DNA of 56,252 nt, taken from Clostridium_AI sp002297865. GTDB taxonomy: Bacteria > Bacillota > Clostridia > Lachnospirales > Lachnospiraceae. The DNA lies in contig CALFNR010000084.1 of the NCBI GenBank assembly GCA_937903005.1, forward strand, positions 1 through 56,252, given 5' to 3'. The notes beneath the pieces are model-generated. The model was not told the DNA's origin. It saw nothing but the letters and a program-made list of their open reading frames with translations, and searched no databases. Positions 16,763 to 24,877 of the stretch are shown one piece after another; within the stretch, counting starts at the first letter, position 1; each line of letters starts with the position of its first letter. Position numbers and translations under genes: made by a program.

Positions 16763-18814
16763 TTATAATTCTCCTTCCTTCTTCATCTTATCCAGAGTTT
16801 CTTTTAAAATATCACGAGCCTCTTCTACGGATGCATTGGTAATCTGCGCACCTGCAACACTCATGTGTCCACCACCGCCAAGCTGTTCCATAATAATCTG
16901 AACATTTACTTCATCTATAGAACGCGCACTAATATAAACTTTACCAGCAAATTCCGTCAATACAAAGGACGCTTTTATATTATTAATATTTAACAACTCA
17001 TTGGCAACTTGTGCCCCAACAACAGTAGGACTTTCTGTATTTTGTGCATTACATTCTGTAATTGCAAAGACATCTAAGTAAACCTCTACATCACGAACAG
17101 CCGCAGCACGTATCTGATATTCATCTACATCGGAACGTAACGACTTTCTTATCTTCGTAATGTCAGCACCATTTCTTCTTAAAAATGCTGCCGCCTCAAA
17201 TGTTCTTACTCCAGTCTTTGTCTGGAAGTTATTTGTATCAATTATAATACCCGAATATAACGCATCAGATTCCAAAGAACGCAATCTTAATCCATCTCCG
17301 ATATACTGAAGCATCTCTGCTACCATCTCACAAGTAGAGGATGCGTATGGTTCAATATAAGAAAGCACTGCATTTTCGATACTTTCCCCTGTTTGTCTGT
17401 GATGGTCGAATACTACAATTGTTTTTGTCAGTTCTAAAAGTTCTGGACACTCTGTATAACTTGGCCTGTTTACATCTACCACTACTAAAAGTGTATTGGT
17501 ATCCACAATTTCTTTCGCTTGCGAACCAGTTATAAACATATCATTCTCATAATCTGCAACTTCGGTGAATCGTTTCAGAATAGGTCGAACTGACTTCGTT
17601 ACATCATTAATTACCACATTTGCTTTCTTCCCTAGAGTCTTAGCAATTCGATAGATTCCAATTGCCGCACCGAAAGAATCTACATCACCTATGCTATGCC
17701 CCATGATAACAACCTTGTCCTTAGCTTCTACCAGCTCCTTCAAGGCGTGAGCTTTCACCCTTGCCTTAACACGAGTTGTCTTCTGCATCTGAACGCTCTT
17801 GCCACCATAGTATACAATTTTCTCGCCTTCTTTTACAACTGCCTGATCACCGCCCCTACCAAGCGCTAAATCAATGGCCGCCCTGGCAAATTCATAACTT
17901 CTGGTATAATTCTCACCATTTACACCTAAACCAATACTTATAGTAACAGCCATTTCATTTCCAATATTAACGGCCTTTACTTCATCTAATAAAGAAAACT
18001 TTGAAGCCTGTAATTCATTCAGGTACTTTTGTTTGAACACAAGAAGATATTTATCCTTTTCTAATTTCTTAACTAAGGCATCTATGTTTTGAAAATACTT
18101 ATTAATCTTACGATCAACTAATGCAACTAGCAAAGAACGACGCACTTCGTCAATACTCTCTAAAGCTTCTTCGTAATTATCAATATATACAAGACCAGCA
18201 ATCATACGCTGTTCCTTATTCTCTTTTACATATGCAATCTTTTCCGTTTCATCAAACATATACATCGCAATCAATACATTTTGTCCATCTGCAACCTGAT
18301 CTACGATATATTCATCATCTTCCGAAAAATCGCCAATAACAATTCGGCGCATTACAACACGATAATTTGCCTCATGATAACTTATGTTGACCTCTTCATC
18401 CTGTGCATCCTTAGGAAATACATCTTGAGTAACCCCTGGAAGTACATTGGATATATTACGTCTTGCTGCTGATTCATTTTCAATTACTGACATAAACTCA
18501 TCATTACCCCATAGCAAATGCCCCTCTTCATCTACAATGGCATAAGGCAGGGCCATTTCCTTAATCAGCTGCTTTTGAACCTGTCCATAATTGGACGCAA
18601 AATTAACAAGGTCTCCACTTAACTTTGAGTTTTTGTAAAAGAATATGGACAAAGCAATAATCATGTATAACAGAACATATGCTAACATAATTAAGCCCGC
18701 TTCTCTATCTACACAAAACATGCTAAAGTTCATACAGACTAATAAAATAGATAGGGTTAACGGCCATCTAAGATATAATCTCAAAGAACCTTTTAGCTTT
18801 ATCTTTGTTTTCAT
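16763..18814 (-). CDS. gdpP: Cyclic-di-AMP phosphodiesterase GdpP
   Basis: 683 residues. Two membrane helices (about 17-60), a PAS-like domain (about 80-150), a degenerate GGDEF (about 185-320), then DHH/DHHA1 phosphoesterase domains. Metal-site motifs include GHSIGDVDSFG near 371 and VVFDHHRQTG near 470; GGGGHMSVAG near 650 marks DHHA1. It cleaves c-di-AMP to pApA and so controls potassium and cell-wall homeostasis. The ATG at 18814 with AAGGAG eight bases ahead is preferred to the GTG just before it. Its stop meets the rplI start. Confidence 0.95.
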   Translation of the reverse strand: MKTKIKLKGSLRLYLRWPLTLSILLVCMNFSMFCVDREAGLIMLAYVLLYMIIALSIFFYKNSKLSGDLVNFASNYGQVQKQLIKEMALPYAIVDEEGHLLWGNDEFMSVIENESAARRNISNVLPGVTQDVFPKDAQDEEVNISYHEANYRVVMRRIVIGDFSEDDEYIVDQVADGQNVLIAMYMFDETEKIAYVKENKEQRMIAGLVYIDNYEEALESIDEVRRSLLVALVDRKINKYFQNIDALVKKLEKDKYLLVFKQKYLNELQASKFSLLDEVKAVNIGNEMAVTISIGLGVNGENYTRSYEFARAAIDLALGRGGDQAVVKEGEKIVYYGGKSVQMQKTTRVKARVKAHALKELVEAKDKVVIMGHSIGDVDSFGAAIGIYRIAKTLGKKANVVINDVTKSVRPILKRFTEVADYENDMFITGSQAKEIVDTNTLLVVVDVNRPSYTECPELLELTKTIVVFDHHRQTGESIENAVLSYIEPYASSTCEMVAEMLQYIGDGLRLRSLESDALYSGIIIDTNNFQTKTGVRTFEAAAFLRRNGADITKIRKSLRSDVDEYQIRAAAVRDVEVYLDVFAITECNAQNTESPTVVGAQVANELLNINNIKASFVLTEFAGKVYISARSIDEVNVQIIMEQLGGGGHMSVAGAQITNASVEEARDILKETLDKMKKEGEL

Positions 18815-18850
18815 CACAATTACTCCTTGTTTAATGTTACAGTATCCTTT

Positions 18851-18879
18851 ATTATAACATTAAATACGAGAATTTTAAA
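18851..18879 (-). promoter_or_regulatory. Promoter of gdpP-rplI-dnaB
   Basis: TTTAAA, 17 bases, TATAAT (18851-18856) on the minus strand, about 37 bases ahead of the gdpP ATG. The -35 matches the consensus in four of six positions. Confidence 0.6.
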
Positions 18880-18882
18880 GCA

Positions 18883-18920
18883 TAAAAATGCCATTCAACA
18901 ATTTCTCATTGAATGGCATT
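18883..18920 (-). terminator. Terminator after rpsR
   Basis: A 12-bp perfect stem (18887-18898 with 18909-18920) followed on the minus strand by TTTTTATG. Confidence 0.85.
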
Positions 18921-18933
18921 CATAAAGTTTAAA

Positions 18934-19200
18934 TTATTCTACTGTATAAGGCATTAAAGCGATATGTCTTGCTCTCTTAACAGCAACTGTAAGAGCTCTC
19001 TGATGTTTCGCACAGTTTCCTGTGATTCTTCTAGGAAGAATTTTACCTCTTTCAGATACATATCTCTTTAATTTATTAACGTCTTTGTAATCGATACCTT
19101 TGTTTTCTTTATCTGCGCAGAATACACAAACTTTTTTTCTTCTACGTCCGCCTCTTCTCTTCATTGGAGAATCGCCTTTTTCATTTCTATTAGCTGGCAT
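18934..19200 (-). CDS. rpsR: 30S ribosomal protein S18
   Basis: 88 residues with KVCVFCADKENKGIDYKDV and the C-terminal block RRITGNCAKHQRALTVAVKRARHIALMPYT, diagnostic of S18. It retains zinc-ribbon-like cysteines. It is the last gene of rpsF-ssb-rpsR. Confidence 0.97.
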   Translation of the reverse strand: MPANRNEKGDSPMKRRGGRRRKKVCVFCADKENKGIDYKDVNKLKRYVSERGKILPRRITGNCAKHQRALTVAVKRARHIALMPYTVE

Positions 19201-19284
19201 AGTATGACCTCCTTACCTAAATTGGTTTTCTATATAAATCGTTCAAAAATTTCAATTAATTTCTACTAATTATAATTCAATTGA

Positions 19285-19728
19285 TTAATTGAATGGTAAT
19301 TCTTCATCAATTCCATCTGGAATATTCATAAAGCCATCACCGACAGCTTGACTTGGTTCTGGTCTTGATACTGGCTGATAGCCACCACCGGAATGTTCAG
19401 CACTAGCTGCTTTACTTTCAGCAAACTCAACCTCTTCTGCAACAACATCTGTTGTGTACACCCTTTGGCCTTCTTTGTTTGTATAACTGCCTGTCTGAAT
19501 TCTTCCACAAACAACAACCTTAGTTCCTTGATGAAGATATTTCTCAATAAATTCAGCTGTTTTTCCAAAAGAAACACAACCGATAAAATCAGCATCCTGT
19601 TCACCTTGACGTTTGAATCTTCTATCAACAGCCAATGTATAACGTGCTACTGCACTTGAATTTTCACCTTGAGAATATCTAATCTCTGGATCTCTTGTCA
19701 AACGTCCCATTAAAATAACTTTATTCAT
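19285..19728 (-). CDS. ssb: Single-stranded DNA-binding protein
   Basis: 147 residues: an OB fold from MNKVILMGRLTRDPEIRYS to about 105, a Gly/Ser-poor linker, and an acidic C-terminal tip ending DGIDEELPFN that recruits partner proteins. It lies between rpsF and rpsR as in most Firmicutes. Confidence 0.97.
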   Translation of the reverse strand: MNKVILMGRLTRDPEIRYSQGENSSAVARYTLAVDRRFKRQGEQDADFIGCVSFGKTAEFIEKYLHQGTKVVVCGRIQTGSYTNKEGQRVYTTDVVAEEVEFAESKAASAEHSGGGYQPVSRPEPSQAVGDGFMNIPDGIDEELPFN

Positions 19729-19747
19729 GAGGACATCCCTCCTTTAT

Positions 19748-20035
19748 TTATGCTTCTTGTCTTACGCATAAATATCTGATAACGTTTTCCATGATACGTA
19801 CAGATTGCTCTAATTCGCCTGGAACTTCGCTAGCAGATTCGAATGAGATGAAATAGTAGAATCCGTCTTTCATTTTTTGAATTTCGTAAGCTAATCTCTT
19901 CTTACCCCATTCATCAACGTTTGTAATAGTACCACCGAATTTAGTGATAGTCTCTTTTACCTTTTCTACAGTTGCTACTCTAGCATCGTCTTCGATTTTT
20001 GCACTTACAACTAAAGCTAATTCATATTTGTTCAT
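19748..20035 (-). CDS. rpsF: 30S ribosomal protein S6
   Basis: 95 residues from the ATG at 20035 (MNKYELALVVSAKIEDD), with the S6 motif GGTITNVDEWGKKRLAYEI. An upstream in-frame GTG overlaps the AGGAGG site, so the ATG is chosen. In related bacteria S6:S18 binds the leader RNA of this operon; I did not identify such a site here. Confidence 0.96.
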   Translation of the reverse strand: MNKYELALVVSAKIEDDARVATVEKVKETITKFGGTITNVDEWGKKRLAYEIQKMKDGFYYFISFESASEVPGELEQSVRIMENVIRYLCVRQEA

Positions 20036-20111
20036 AGCTACGTGCACCTCCTTTTGGTCTCTGGCTCTCTAAACGAAATGACTTTTTAGAGAACAAGGAA
20101 TATAATATAAA

Positions 20112-20131
20112 ATGTTTCACAGTGAAATATT
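20112..20131. promoter_or_regulatory. Inverted repeat overlapping the rpsF start region
   Basis: AATGTTTCAC, one base, GTGAAATATT: 9 of 10 positions pair. It overlaps the 3' part of the -10 box and the presumed start site of the rpsF promoter, so a bound protein would block transcription. It resembles the ParB parS core but has an extra central base. Confidence 0.4.
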
Positions 20132-20157
20132 CTAACATAGGCCATTCTATATTTCAA
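20129..20157 (-). promoter_or_regulatory. Promoter of rpsF-ssb-rpsR
   Basis: TTGAAA (20152-20157), 17 bases, TAGAAT (20129-20134), leaving a leader of about 85 bases before the rpsF ATG. Confidence 0.75.
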
Positions 20158-20177
20158 GGCTTTTTTTTATTTTTCAA

Positions 20178-20357
20178 TCATTCGTGTCGAATTCCACGAA
20201 TATTTTTTTCAACCAGTTTTCTCGAAAGCATAACCTGGTGGTCACACCCCATGCACTTTAAACGAAAATCCATTCCCACTCGTAATACTTTCCATTCATG
20301 GCTTCCACATGGATGTGGTTTCTTTAATTTAACAATATCGCCAAGATTTATTTCCAT
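20178..20357 (-). CDS. DUF951 family protein
   Basis: A 59-residue protein, MEINLGDIVKLKKPHPCGSHEW, with the family's HPCGS and CMGCDHQVMLSR motifs; the cysteines look like a metal-binding knuckle. GGGAG precedes the ATG at 20357 by five bases; an upstream in-frame ATG lacks a site. It commonly lies upstream of rpsF in clostridia. Its molecular role is unknown. Confidence 0.9.
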   Translation of the reverse strand: MEINLGDIVKLKKPHPCGSHEWKVLRVGMDFRLKCMGCDHQVMLSRKLVEKNIRGIRHE

Positions 20358-20407
20358 AGGTTCTCCCTTCCTAATCATTTAGACATTCACAAATTAATAT
20401 AGCTTTC

Positions 20408-20437
20408 ATTATATCATGTCACCATAAATTTTCGCAA
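20408..20437 (-). promoter_or_regulatory. Promoter of the DUF951 gene
   Basis: TATAAT (20408-20413) preceded by TGA (extended -10), with a weak TTGCGA 18 bases upstream. Confidence 0.55.
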
Positions 20438-20471
20438 TAGAACAATCTTGTTAAGAAATTTTAAATAGGTA

Positions 20472-20500
20472 TTGATTTTTAAAATTTTAAGGTGTAGTAT
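20472..20500 (+). promoter_or_regulatory. Possible promoter of the hemolysin III gene
   Basis: TTGATT, 17 bases, TAGTAT on the plus strand, about 80 bases before the ATG. Confidence 0.45.
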
Positions 20501-20580
20501 GAATATATCGACACATAGTTTTCAAAACTACATAACATAATTTATGTTTCTATTAGATATGACTTAGAGAGGTGAATATT

Positions 20581-21249
20581 ATGAAAACAACAAAAAAGTT
20601 AAAAGAACCCGGTAGCGCAATTACACACTTTATTGGTATGATAATGGCAATTTTTGCAGCAACACCTTTGTTGCTAAAGGCTGGACAACAGCCAGACAAA
20701 GTCCACATCACATCCCTAGCAATCTTTATCATAAGTATGATCATGCTTTATGCAGCAAGTACTATTTATCATTCATTTGATATCAATCCTAGAATAAATA
20801 CAATACTTAAGAAACTCGACCACCTTATGATCTTCATCCTAATTGCAGGCTCCTATACACCTATCTGCCTAATTGTAGTCCGTGGTACCTTGGGTCTTAA
20901 ACTTCTGGCACTAATATGGAGCTTAGCCATTCTAGGCATTATCGTTAAGTTACTTTGGATTAACTGTCCCAAATGGTTCTCATCCACTATTTATATTGCC
21001 ATGGGATGGACTTGTGTTCTTTGCTTTACACCAATTATCAACCACCTTACAACAACCGGTTTTCTCTGGCTGCTTGCAGGAGGTATCATATACACACTCG
21101 GCGGTATTATATATGCCTTAAAACTTCCATTGTTCGATAAAAAACATAAGAACTTTGGATTACACGAAATCTTCCACCTGTTCGTAATGGGAGGAAGTGT
21201 ATGTCACTTTATCTTAATGTATCAGTTTGTCTCTAATATGCCACTATAG
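20581..21249 (+). CDS. Hemolysin III / PAQR-family membrane protein
   Basis: 222 residues with seven hydrophobic helices. The metal-site residues of the PAQR/hemolysin III family are visible: the SxxYHS-like AASTIYHSFD near residue 65, KKLDHLMIFILIAGSYTP near 85, and the C-terminal HEIFHLFVMGGSVCHF. Members resemble zinc-dependent ceramidase-like hydrolases, and actual haemolysis is not implied. AGAGGTG stands before the ATG at 20581; a GTG nine bases earlier is part of that site. It converges on the small HTH gene. Confidence 0.92.
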   Translation: MKTTKKLKEPGSAITHFIGMIMAIFAATPLLLKAGQQPDKVHITSLAIFIISMIMLYAASTIYHSFDINPRINTILKKLDHLMIFILIAGSYTPICLIVVRGTLGLKLLALIWSLAILGIIVKLLWINCPKWFSSTIYIAMGWTCVLCFTPIINHLTTTGFLWLLAGGIIYTLGGIIYALKLPLFDKKHKNFGLHEIFHLFVMGGSVCHFILMYQFVSNMPL

Positions 21250-21254
21250 TTTTA

Positions 21255-21443
21255 CTATATATTCAGTATCTGTTGGATTTTCTCTAAGTACATCGTTCCC
21301 GCACGTTCACCAAAGAGAATTTTCCCCAGGTACTGTTTTGATGTTCCAACTTGTTCAGCCAGTTCTACTTGTGTCATATTTAATTCAATTAGTCTGTGCT
21401 TCACTTCTTTTCCATAAGGCGTTAATTCTCGTTTTCTGCCCAT
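21255..21443 (-). CDS. Small HTH (XRE/Cro-type) DNA-binding protein
   Basis: About 62 residues, MGRKRELTPYGKEVKHRLIE, with the helix-turn-helix MTQVELAEQVGTSKQYLGKIL. It is almost nothing but the HTH. AAAGGA lies eight bases before the ATG at 21443. A longer frame could begin at the ATG at 21488 (AGGG six bases ahead) and add 15 residues. It is a compact regulator of the type found in phage and Agr neighbourhoods; its target is unknown. Confidence 0.8.
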   Translation of the reverse strand: MGRKRELTPYGKEVKHRLIELNMTQVELAEQVGTSKQYLGKILFGERAGTMYLEKIQQILNI

Positions 21444-21539
21444 AGTCTCAATCCTTTCTTCGATATGCTCGTCTACAGTTCTACTCATTTCTTTCCCTAA
21501 TCCCACAGGAATTTCGTCTTTTGATTATGTACAGTATTA

Positions 21540-21567
21540 ATTATAATCCAACATTTTCGCATTTCAA
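21540..21567 (-). promoter_or_regulatory. Promoter of the small HTH gene
   Basis: TTGAAA (21562-21567), 16 bases, TATAAT (21540-21545) on the minus strand. Confidence 0.7.
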
Positions 21568-21666
21568 TATCTCTTGTTCATGTAGAAACGCACATAATTT
21601 ATGTTACAATGTGGGTAATTTTGCATTGCAACTTCTTCATAAGTTGAGGTAACTTGTTAATTTACA

Positions 21667-21842
21667 GTAACAAAATATAAGTTCCTCACGCCCTCGCGAC
21701 TTAAGGTCTCTAAAAAAATTCACACTTTGCCGCTGTCTTTTAGCGACAATCTTCCTAACCCGCTCATGTGTATCCAACCCTTGTTTTTTAGGGGCTTTTT
21801 TAACTTATAGGGAAGGACTCCCAGAGAACTTTCCTATAAGTT
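21667..21842 (+). repeat. Structured intergenic repeat, copy 1
   Basis: Homologous to copies at 24.8, 29.3 and 45.6 kb. It has the 5' module (21667-21730), the inner hairpin CGCTGTCTTTTAGCG, the 3' arm AACCCGCTC whose 5' partner is deleted, a terminator-like hairpin with TTTTTTAGGGGC, and the 41-nt palindrome AACTTATAGGG...CCTATAAGTT at 21802-21842. The palindrome directly abuts the U-tract of the terminator of the Agr operon on the minus strand. The 446 bases between the HTH gene and agrD hold only this repeat, the HTH promoter and the terminator. Confidence 0.85.
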
Positions 21843-21880
21843 AAAAATAGAGTGCCATATACTTATGACGCTCTATTTTT
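21843..21880 (-). terminator. Terminator of the Agr-type operon
   Basis: A 10-bp stem AAAAATAGAG/CTCTATTTTT (21843-21852 with 21871-21880), extended by a G-U and a G-C pair. It lies 10 bases after the agrD-like stop codon and its T-run leads straight into the repeat palindrome. Confidence 0.82.
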
Positions 21881-21889
21881 CAATACAAA

Positions 21890-22030
21890 TTAAATATTTT
21901 TCAGCTTGTCTTTTACATTCTGTGGAACAGTTGGCTGGTAAAACCACAAAATACAAGCTTCATTTACTCCTCGCTTTGCCAAGCCTCTTCCAGCTGCGGC
22001 AACGAGTTTACTCATCTTTTCCTTATACAT
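21890..22030 (-). CDS. agrD: AgrD-like cyclic-lactone autoinducer prepeptide
   Basis: A 46-residue peptide. The basic amphipathic N-terminus (MYKEKMSKLVAAAGRGLAKR) is followed by the presumed signal core with cysteine 26 and aromatic residues, ACILWFYQP, then TVPQNVKDKLKNI, a charged C-terminal recognition tail. This is the layout of AgrD precursors: the Cys forms a thiolactone with the carboxyl end of the mature peptide. GAGGTG stands five bases ahead of the ATG. It follows a LytTR regulator and AgrC-like kinase in one operon, but no AgrB processing peptidase is present in the window. Confidence 0.85.
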   Translation of the reverse strand: MYKEKMSKLVAAAGRGLAKRGVNEACILWFYQPTVPQNVKDKLKNI

Positions 22031-22069
22031 ACACTCACCTCGCCTTCTTACTATATTACTTTCTCTCTC

Positions 22070-22801
22070 CTAACTTCCCAATCGGTGATTCTTGCAAGCA
22101 TTCCTCACCTGTTTTATATAAGTCCTGCCAATGATATGCTGTTCCCCATTAGCAAGGTAAACAGTCGTACTATCTATTGACAGAATCTTATCTCGATTCA
22201 CAACTACACTCTGATTTATCTTAATAAATCCAGTGCCTAACCGTTCTACTATCTCATTCAAAGTCCCACTGGCAGTATACTTCCCTCTCGATGTATGTAG
22301 TTCTACTTTTCGTAGTACCTTTTCTACACTAATTATGTTAGATAGCCTGATTTGAATATGTTTCTTATTCACAACTATGTCTAAAAGTTCAAGAAACTTT
22401 CTTTTCTTCTCATTCTCCACGAGTGCCAACGCTCTTGTGAATAGCAAATCAAATTTCTCTAAATTTACTGGTTTTTCTATATATCCAATCGCCATAATAT
22501 TCCATGCGTCTCCCTTATATTCCTCATGACCTGTGATAAATATAATAGGAATCCTTGGATTCTTATTTTGTAACCTCTTTGCAATTGCCAAACCATCCTC
22601 ATGCTCAAGTTCAATATCGAGTAGTGCTATCTCTATCTGATTACTTTCAATTAAGGACATCATATCCTCGTTAGGCTCTCGAAACGAATATATCAGAATC
22701 TCCTTATCCTCTCGTTTACTTATGATTTCAACACACCGTTCATTAATTCCCAAATTCAAATCATCATCACATATTAAAATTTTAATCGTTTCCTTTTTCA
22801 C
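22070..22801 (-). CDS. LytTR-family response regulator (AgrA-like)
   Basis: A receiver domain (ILICDDDLNLG; phosphoacceptor aspartate in IALLDIELEHEDG near residue 61; lysine in GYIEKPVN near 110) is followed by a LytTR DNA-binding domain (about 140-240: VEKVLRKVELHTSRGKY, FIKINQSVVVNRDKI). It starts at a GTG after GAAGG. It lies 31 bases after the kinase gene and 39 bases before the agrD-like gene. It is expected to respond to the peptide and regulate this operon or its divergent neighbour. Confidence 0.93.
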   Translation of the reverse strand: MKKETIKILICDDDLNLGINERCVEIISKREDKEILIYSFREPNEDMMSLIESNQIEIALLDIELEHEDGLAIAKRLQNKNPRIPIIFITGHEEYKGDAWNIMAIGYIEKPVNLEKFDLLFTRALALVENEKKRKFLELLDIVVNKKHIQIRLSNIISVEKVLRKVELHTSRGKYTASGTLNEIVERLGTGFIKINQSVVVNRDKILSIDSTTVYLANGEQHIIGRTYIKQVRNACKNHRLGS

Positions 22802-22831
22802 ACGTATCTAACCTTCTTCCACCCTTTAAGT

Positions 22832-24112
22832 TTAAACCGGAATAAAACAAGTAATCTCAAACCAATTTTTCTCATTTGGTACAATCTCCATAGCACCATG
22901 ATATTTTTCTACTGTTTCTTTAATTATCTTTAAACCAAATCCATGATTATATTTATCTTGTTTCGTTGTACGAAAGCAAAATTCTTCCTTTCTATATGGA
23001 TTCATACACGTAATATAGTAACCGCCCTCCGCAGGAAAAATGTCCAATGATATATAACGCTTTCCTGCACTTAATTTTGCGGTTGCCTCTTTTGCATTAT
23101 TAAGCATATTAGAAACAATTGAACATAAATCTTTACTGCTCATATTAAAATTATGTATCATAATATGACGACAAAACACAATCTCACATCTTTCCGCTTC
23201 ATTTATAAAATGTTCCAAAATGGTTGCAAGTGCAGGGTCTGAAACCACAGATATCCTTTTGGCCTGTTGTATATCCCCTGCTACATCCTGAGCATACCTC
23301 CTCAACTCATCAAAACTTTCATTGTCAATTAACCCAGCTATTACTCTCATATGTGTTTGCATATCATGCTTTAGTCTTCTTAGATTCTCTGTTACCATCA
23401 TAATCTGACTCAGATGTTTTAATTCTTCTTCTGCGATCATAAGTTTTTTATCTTTTCTATATACAATAAATACAATATATAGTAAGTTACATACCAGCAT
23501 TATCTGCGCTAGGATAAAGAAATTATCAGGTCGCCCCAAACCTTCACCTTCATGCCTCAACATGGATGTAGTAGGTATCTCTAATACAAAGTTTAAGATA
23601 ATAAAATAAAGCAGTTCGGGATTTCCATATAAACTAGATAGAATTTTCATATCTTTATTCTCAAACACCAACTTACACAATCCTATAAGCAGTAGTTTCG
23701 CAAGAATTGTACAAGTAAAATTCTGAGCCCCAAACTGCATTAGTGTATGAAAGGGGATATAAAAACAAAATACGTACACCGAAATTGTGATTAATTCAGA
23801 AAGGCAAGTCAAAAAACAGAACACACTACAATTCATCACCTTTTTAAATTTCTCACCTTCAAAAAGCATAATTGTTAAAATAAATATATACAAACTTAAA
23901 GCAAGTCCTAATATTCTCACTAACCTACTATTTATATGAAGAAACAAAACGGTTTGTTTTACAGATGATATAAGATAATACCCCAACATAGCTAATAGAT
24001 AACAGAATTTATTCTCAAACCTTCGTCCTGACACAGACATCGATTTAATCCAGAGATAAGGTTCTATGGTGTAAGTAATCAAGATGAAAAGTGCCTTAAA
24101 ATATCCCACCAC
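22832..24112 (-). CDS. Sensor histidine kinase with GHKL domain (AgrC-like)
   Basis: The N-terminal 220 residues form six or seven membrane helices, the peptide-sensing part of AgrC-type kinases. Then come RRLKHDMQTH (phosphoacceptor histidine near residue 250), the N box IVSNMLNNAKEA and the G box NHGFGLKIIKETVEKY. No typical HisKA dimerisation domain is seen, as in AgrC. The frame opens at 24118, but the GTG there abuts GGA; the GTG at 24112, five bases after GGAG, is the likely start. It is the first gene of the kinase-regulator-peptide operon. Confidence 0.9.
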   Translation of the reverse strand: MVGYFKALFILITYTIEPYLWIKSMSVSGRRFENKFCYLLAMLGYYLISSVKQTVLFLHINSRLVRILGLALSLYIFILTIMLFEGEKFKKVMNCSVFCFLTCLSELITISVYVFCFYIPFHTLMQFGAQNFTCTILAKLLLIGLCKLVFENKDMKILSSLYGNPELLYFIILNFVLEIPTTSMLRHEGEGLGRPDNFFILAQIMLVCNLLYIVFIVYRKDKKLMIAEEELKHLSQIMMVTENLRRLKHDMQTHMRVIAGLIDNESFDELRRYAQDVAGDIQQAKRISVVSDPALATILEHFINEAERCEIVFCRHIMIHNFNMSSKDLCSIVSNMLNNAKEATAKLSAGKRYISLDIFPAEGGYYITCMNPYRKEEFCFRTTKQDKYNHGFGLKIIKETVEKYHGAMEIVPNEKNWFEITCFIPV

Positions 24113-24327
24113 ATTCACTCCTTAAAAAAACGTAAATTTACTATGTAAAATAGCTAAGATATTTGAACATACGCTAAAGTTATGCTAAAATATAGTTGTG
24201 AGAAATATTTTACATATCGCCGATAGTTAAGATACCCTAGCTATACTATTACATTAGCATATTTTTCTTAACTAGTCAAGCGATGCTTAAATTTACTTAC
24301 TATTTTTTTTTAGAAAGAGGTATGTTA

Positions 24328-24762
24328 ATGTACGAGAGATTTGAATTATTATTAAAAGAATTTAATGTGACATCCTACAAGGTAGCAAAAGAAACAAACG
24401 TAGCCCGTTCTACTTTAACAAACTGGAAACAAGGCAACTACACACCTAAGATGGAGAAGATTCAAAGAATTGCATCTTATTTTCATGTATCCGCAGAATG
24501 GTTATTAGGATATGATGTGCCTAGAAATCAATTTGACATTAACGTCGAACTTCCTGATAAAGAAGGTCTTTGTGGGGTAAAATTAACCCCTAGCAACATG
24601 CAGGACCTTCCAGAATTTCTTCAATATGCAATCAACCTATTACAAGGCGATGAAGAGATTTTAGTAAATGGAGAACCATTGAATGAAGAATCAAAAGAAA
24701 AGATACTCTCTTCATTAGAATCAAGTTCACAAACAATACGTGACATTTATAATAACCTTTAA
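24328..24762 (+). CDS. HTH (XRE-family) transcriptional regulator
   Basis: 144 residues from the ATG at 24328 (AGAGG seven bases ahead; an upstream frame lacks a site). The HTH YKVAKETNVARSTLTNWKQGNYTPKMEKIQRIASYF fills residues 15-50 and ends in the phage-repressor-like SAEWLLGYD. The C-terminal part is acidic and unrecognised. It is divergent from the Agr-type kinase across 215 bases that contain repeated TAGTTA motifs, so it may be part of that circuit. Confidence 0.88.
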   Translation: MYERFELLLKEFNVTSYKVAKETNVARSTLTNWKQGNYTPKMEKIQRIASYFHVSAEWLLGYDVPRNQFDINVELPDKEGLCGVKLTPSNMQDLPEFLQYAINLLQGDEEILVNGEPLNEESKEKILSSLESSSQTIRDIYNNL

Positions 24763-24782
24763 CAGCGTGTACAAAACTTACT

Positions 24783-24877
24783 CTTTACCGCACCGTGCGG
24801 GTGTCGCTGTCTTTTAGCGACAATCTTCCTAGCCCGCTCGTGTGCATCCTATGCCCTATTTTTTAGGGCACTTTTTT
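24783..24877 (+). repeat. Structured intergenic repeat, copy 2
   Basis: Best-preserved nested stem apart from copy 4: GCGGG (24797-24801) pairs with CCCGC (24833-24837), enclosing GTCGCT/AGCGAC (24803-24808 with 24816-24821). Compared with copy 4 both arms of the outer stem changed together. It ends in the terminator hairpin and lacks the 41-nt palindrome. Confidence 0.82.
24852..24877 (+). terminator. Terminator after the XRE regulator (part of repeat copy 2)
   Basis: Stem TGCCCTA/TAGGGCA with a T-rich loop, followed by CTTTTTT. It lies at the 3' end of the DHHW gene of the opposite strand. Confidence 0.8.

Noticed and set aside
20113..20129. parS site for ParB
   Set aside because: The arms match partly, but the canonical site has no central base; here one extra base breaks the symmetry, so I report it only as an inverted repeat.
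21667..21842. Group IIC intron or insertion sequence remnant next to a terminator
   Set aside because: Terminator targeting recalls group IIC introns, but there is no domain V motif, reverse transcriptase or transposase sequence in any copy.
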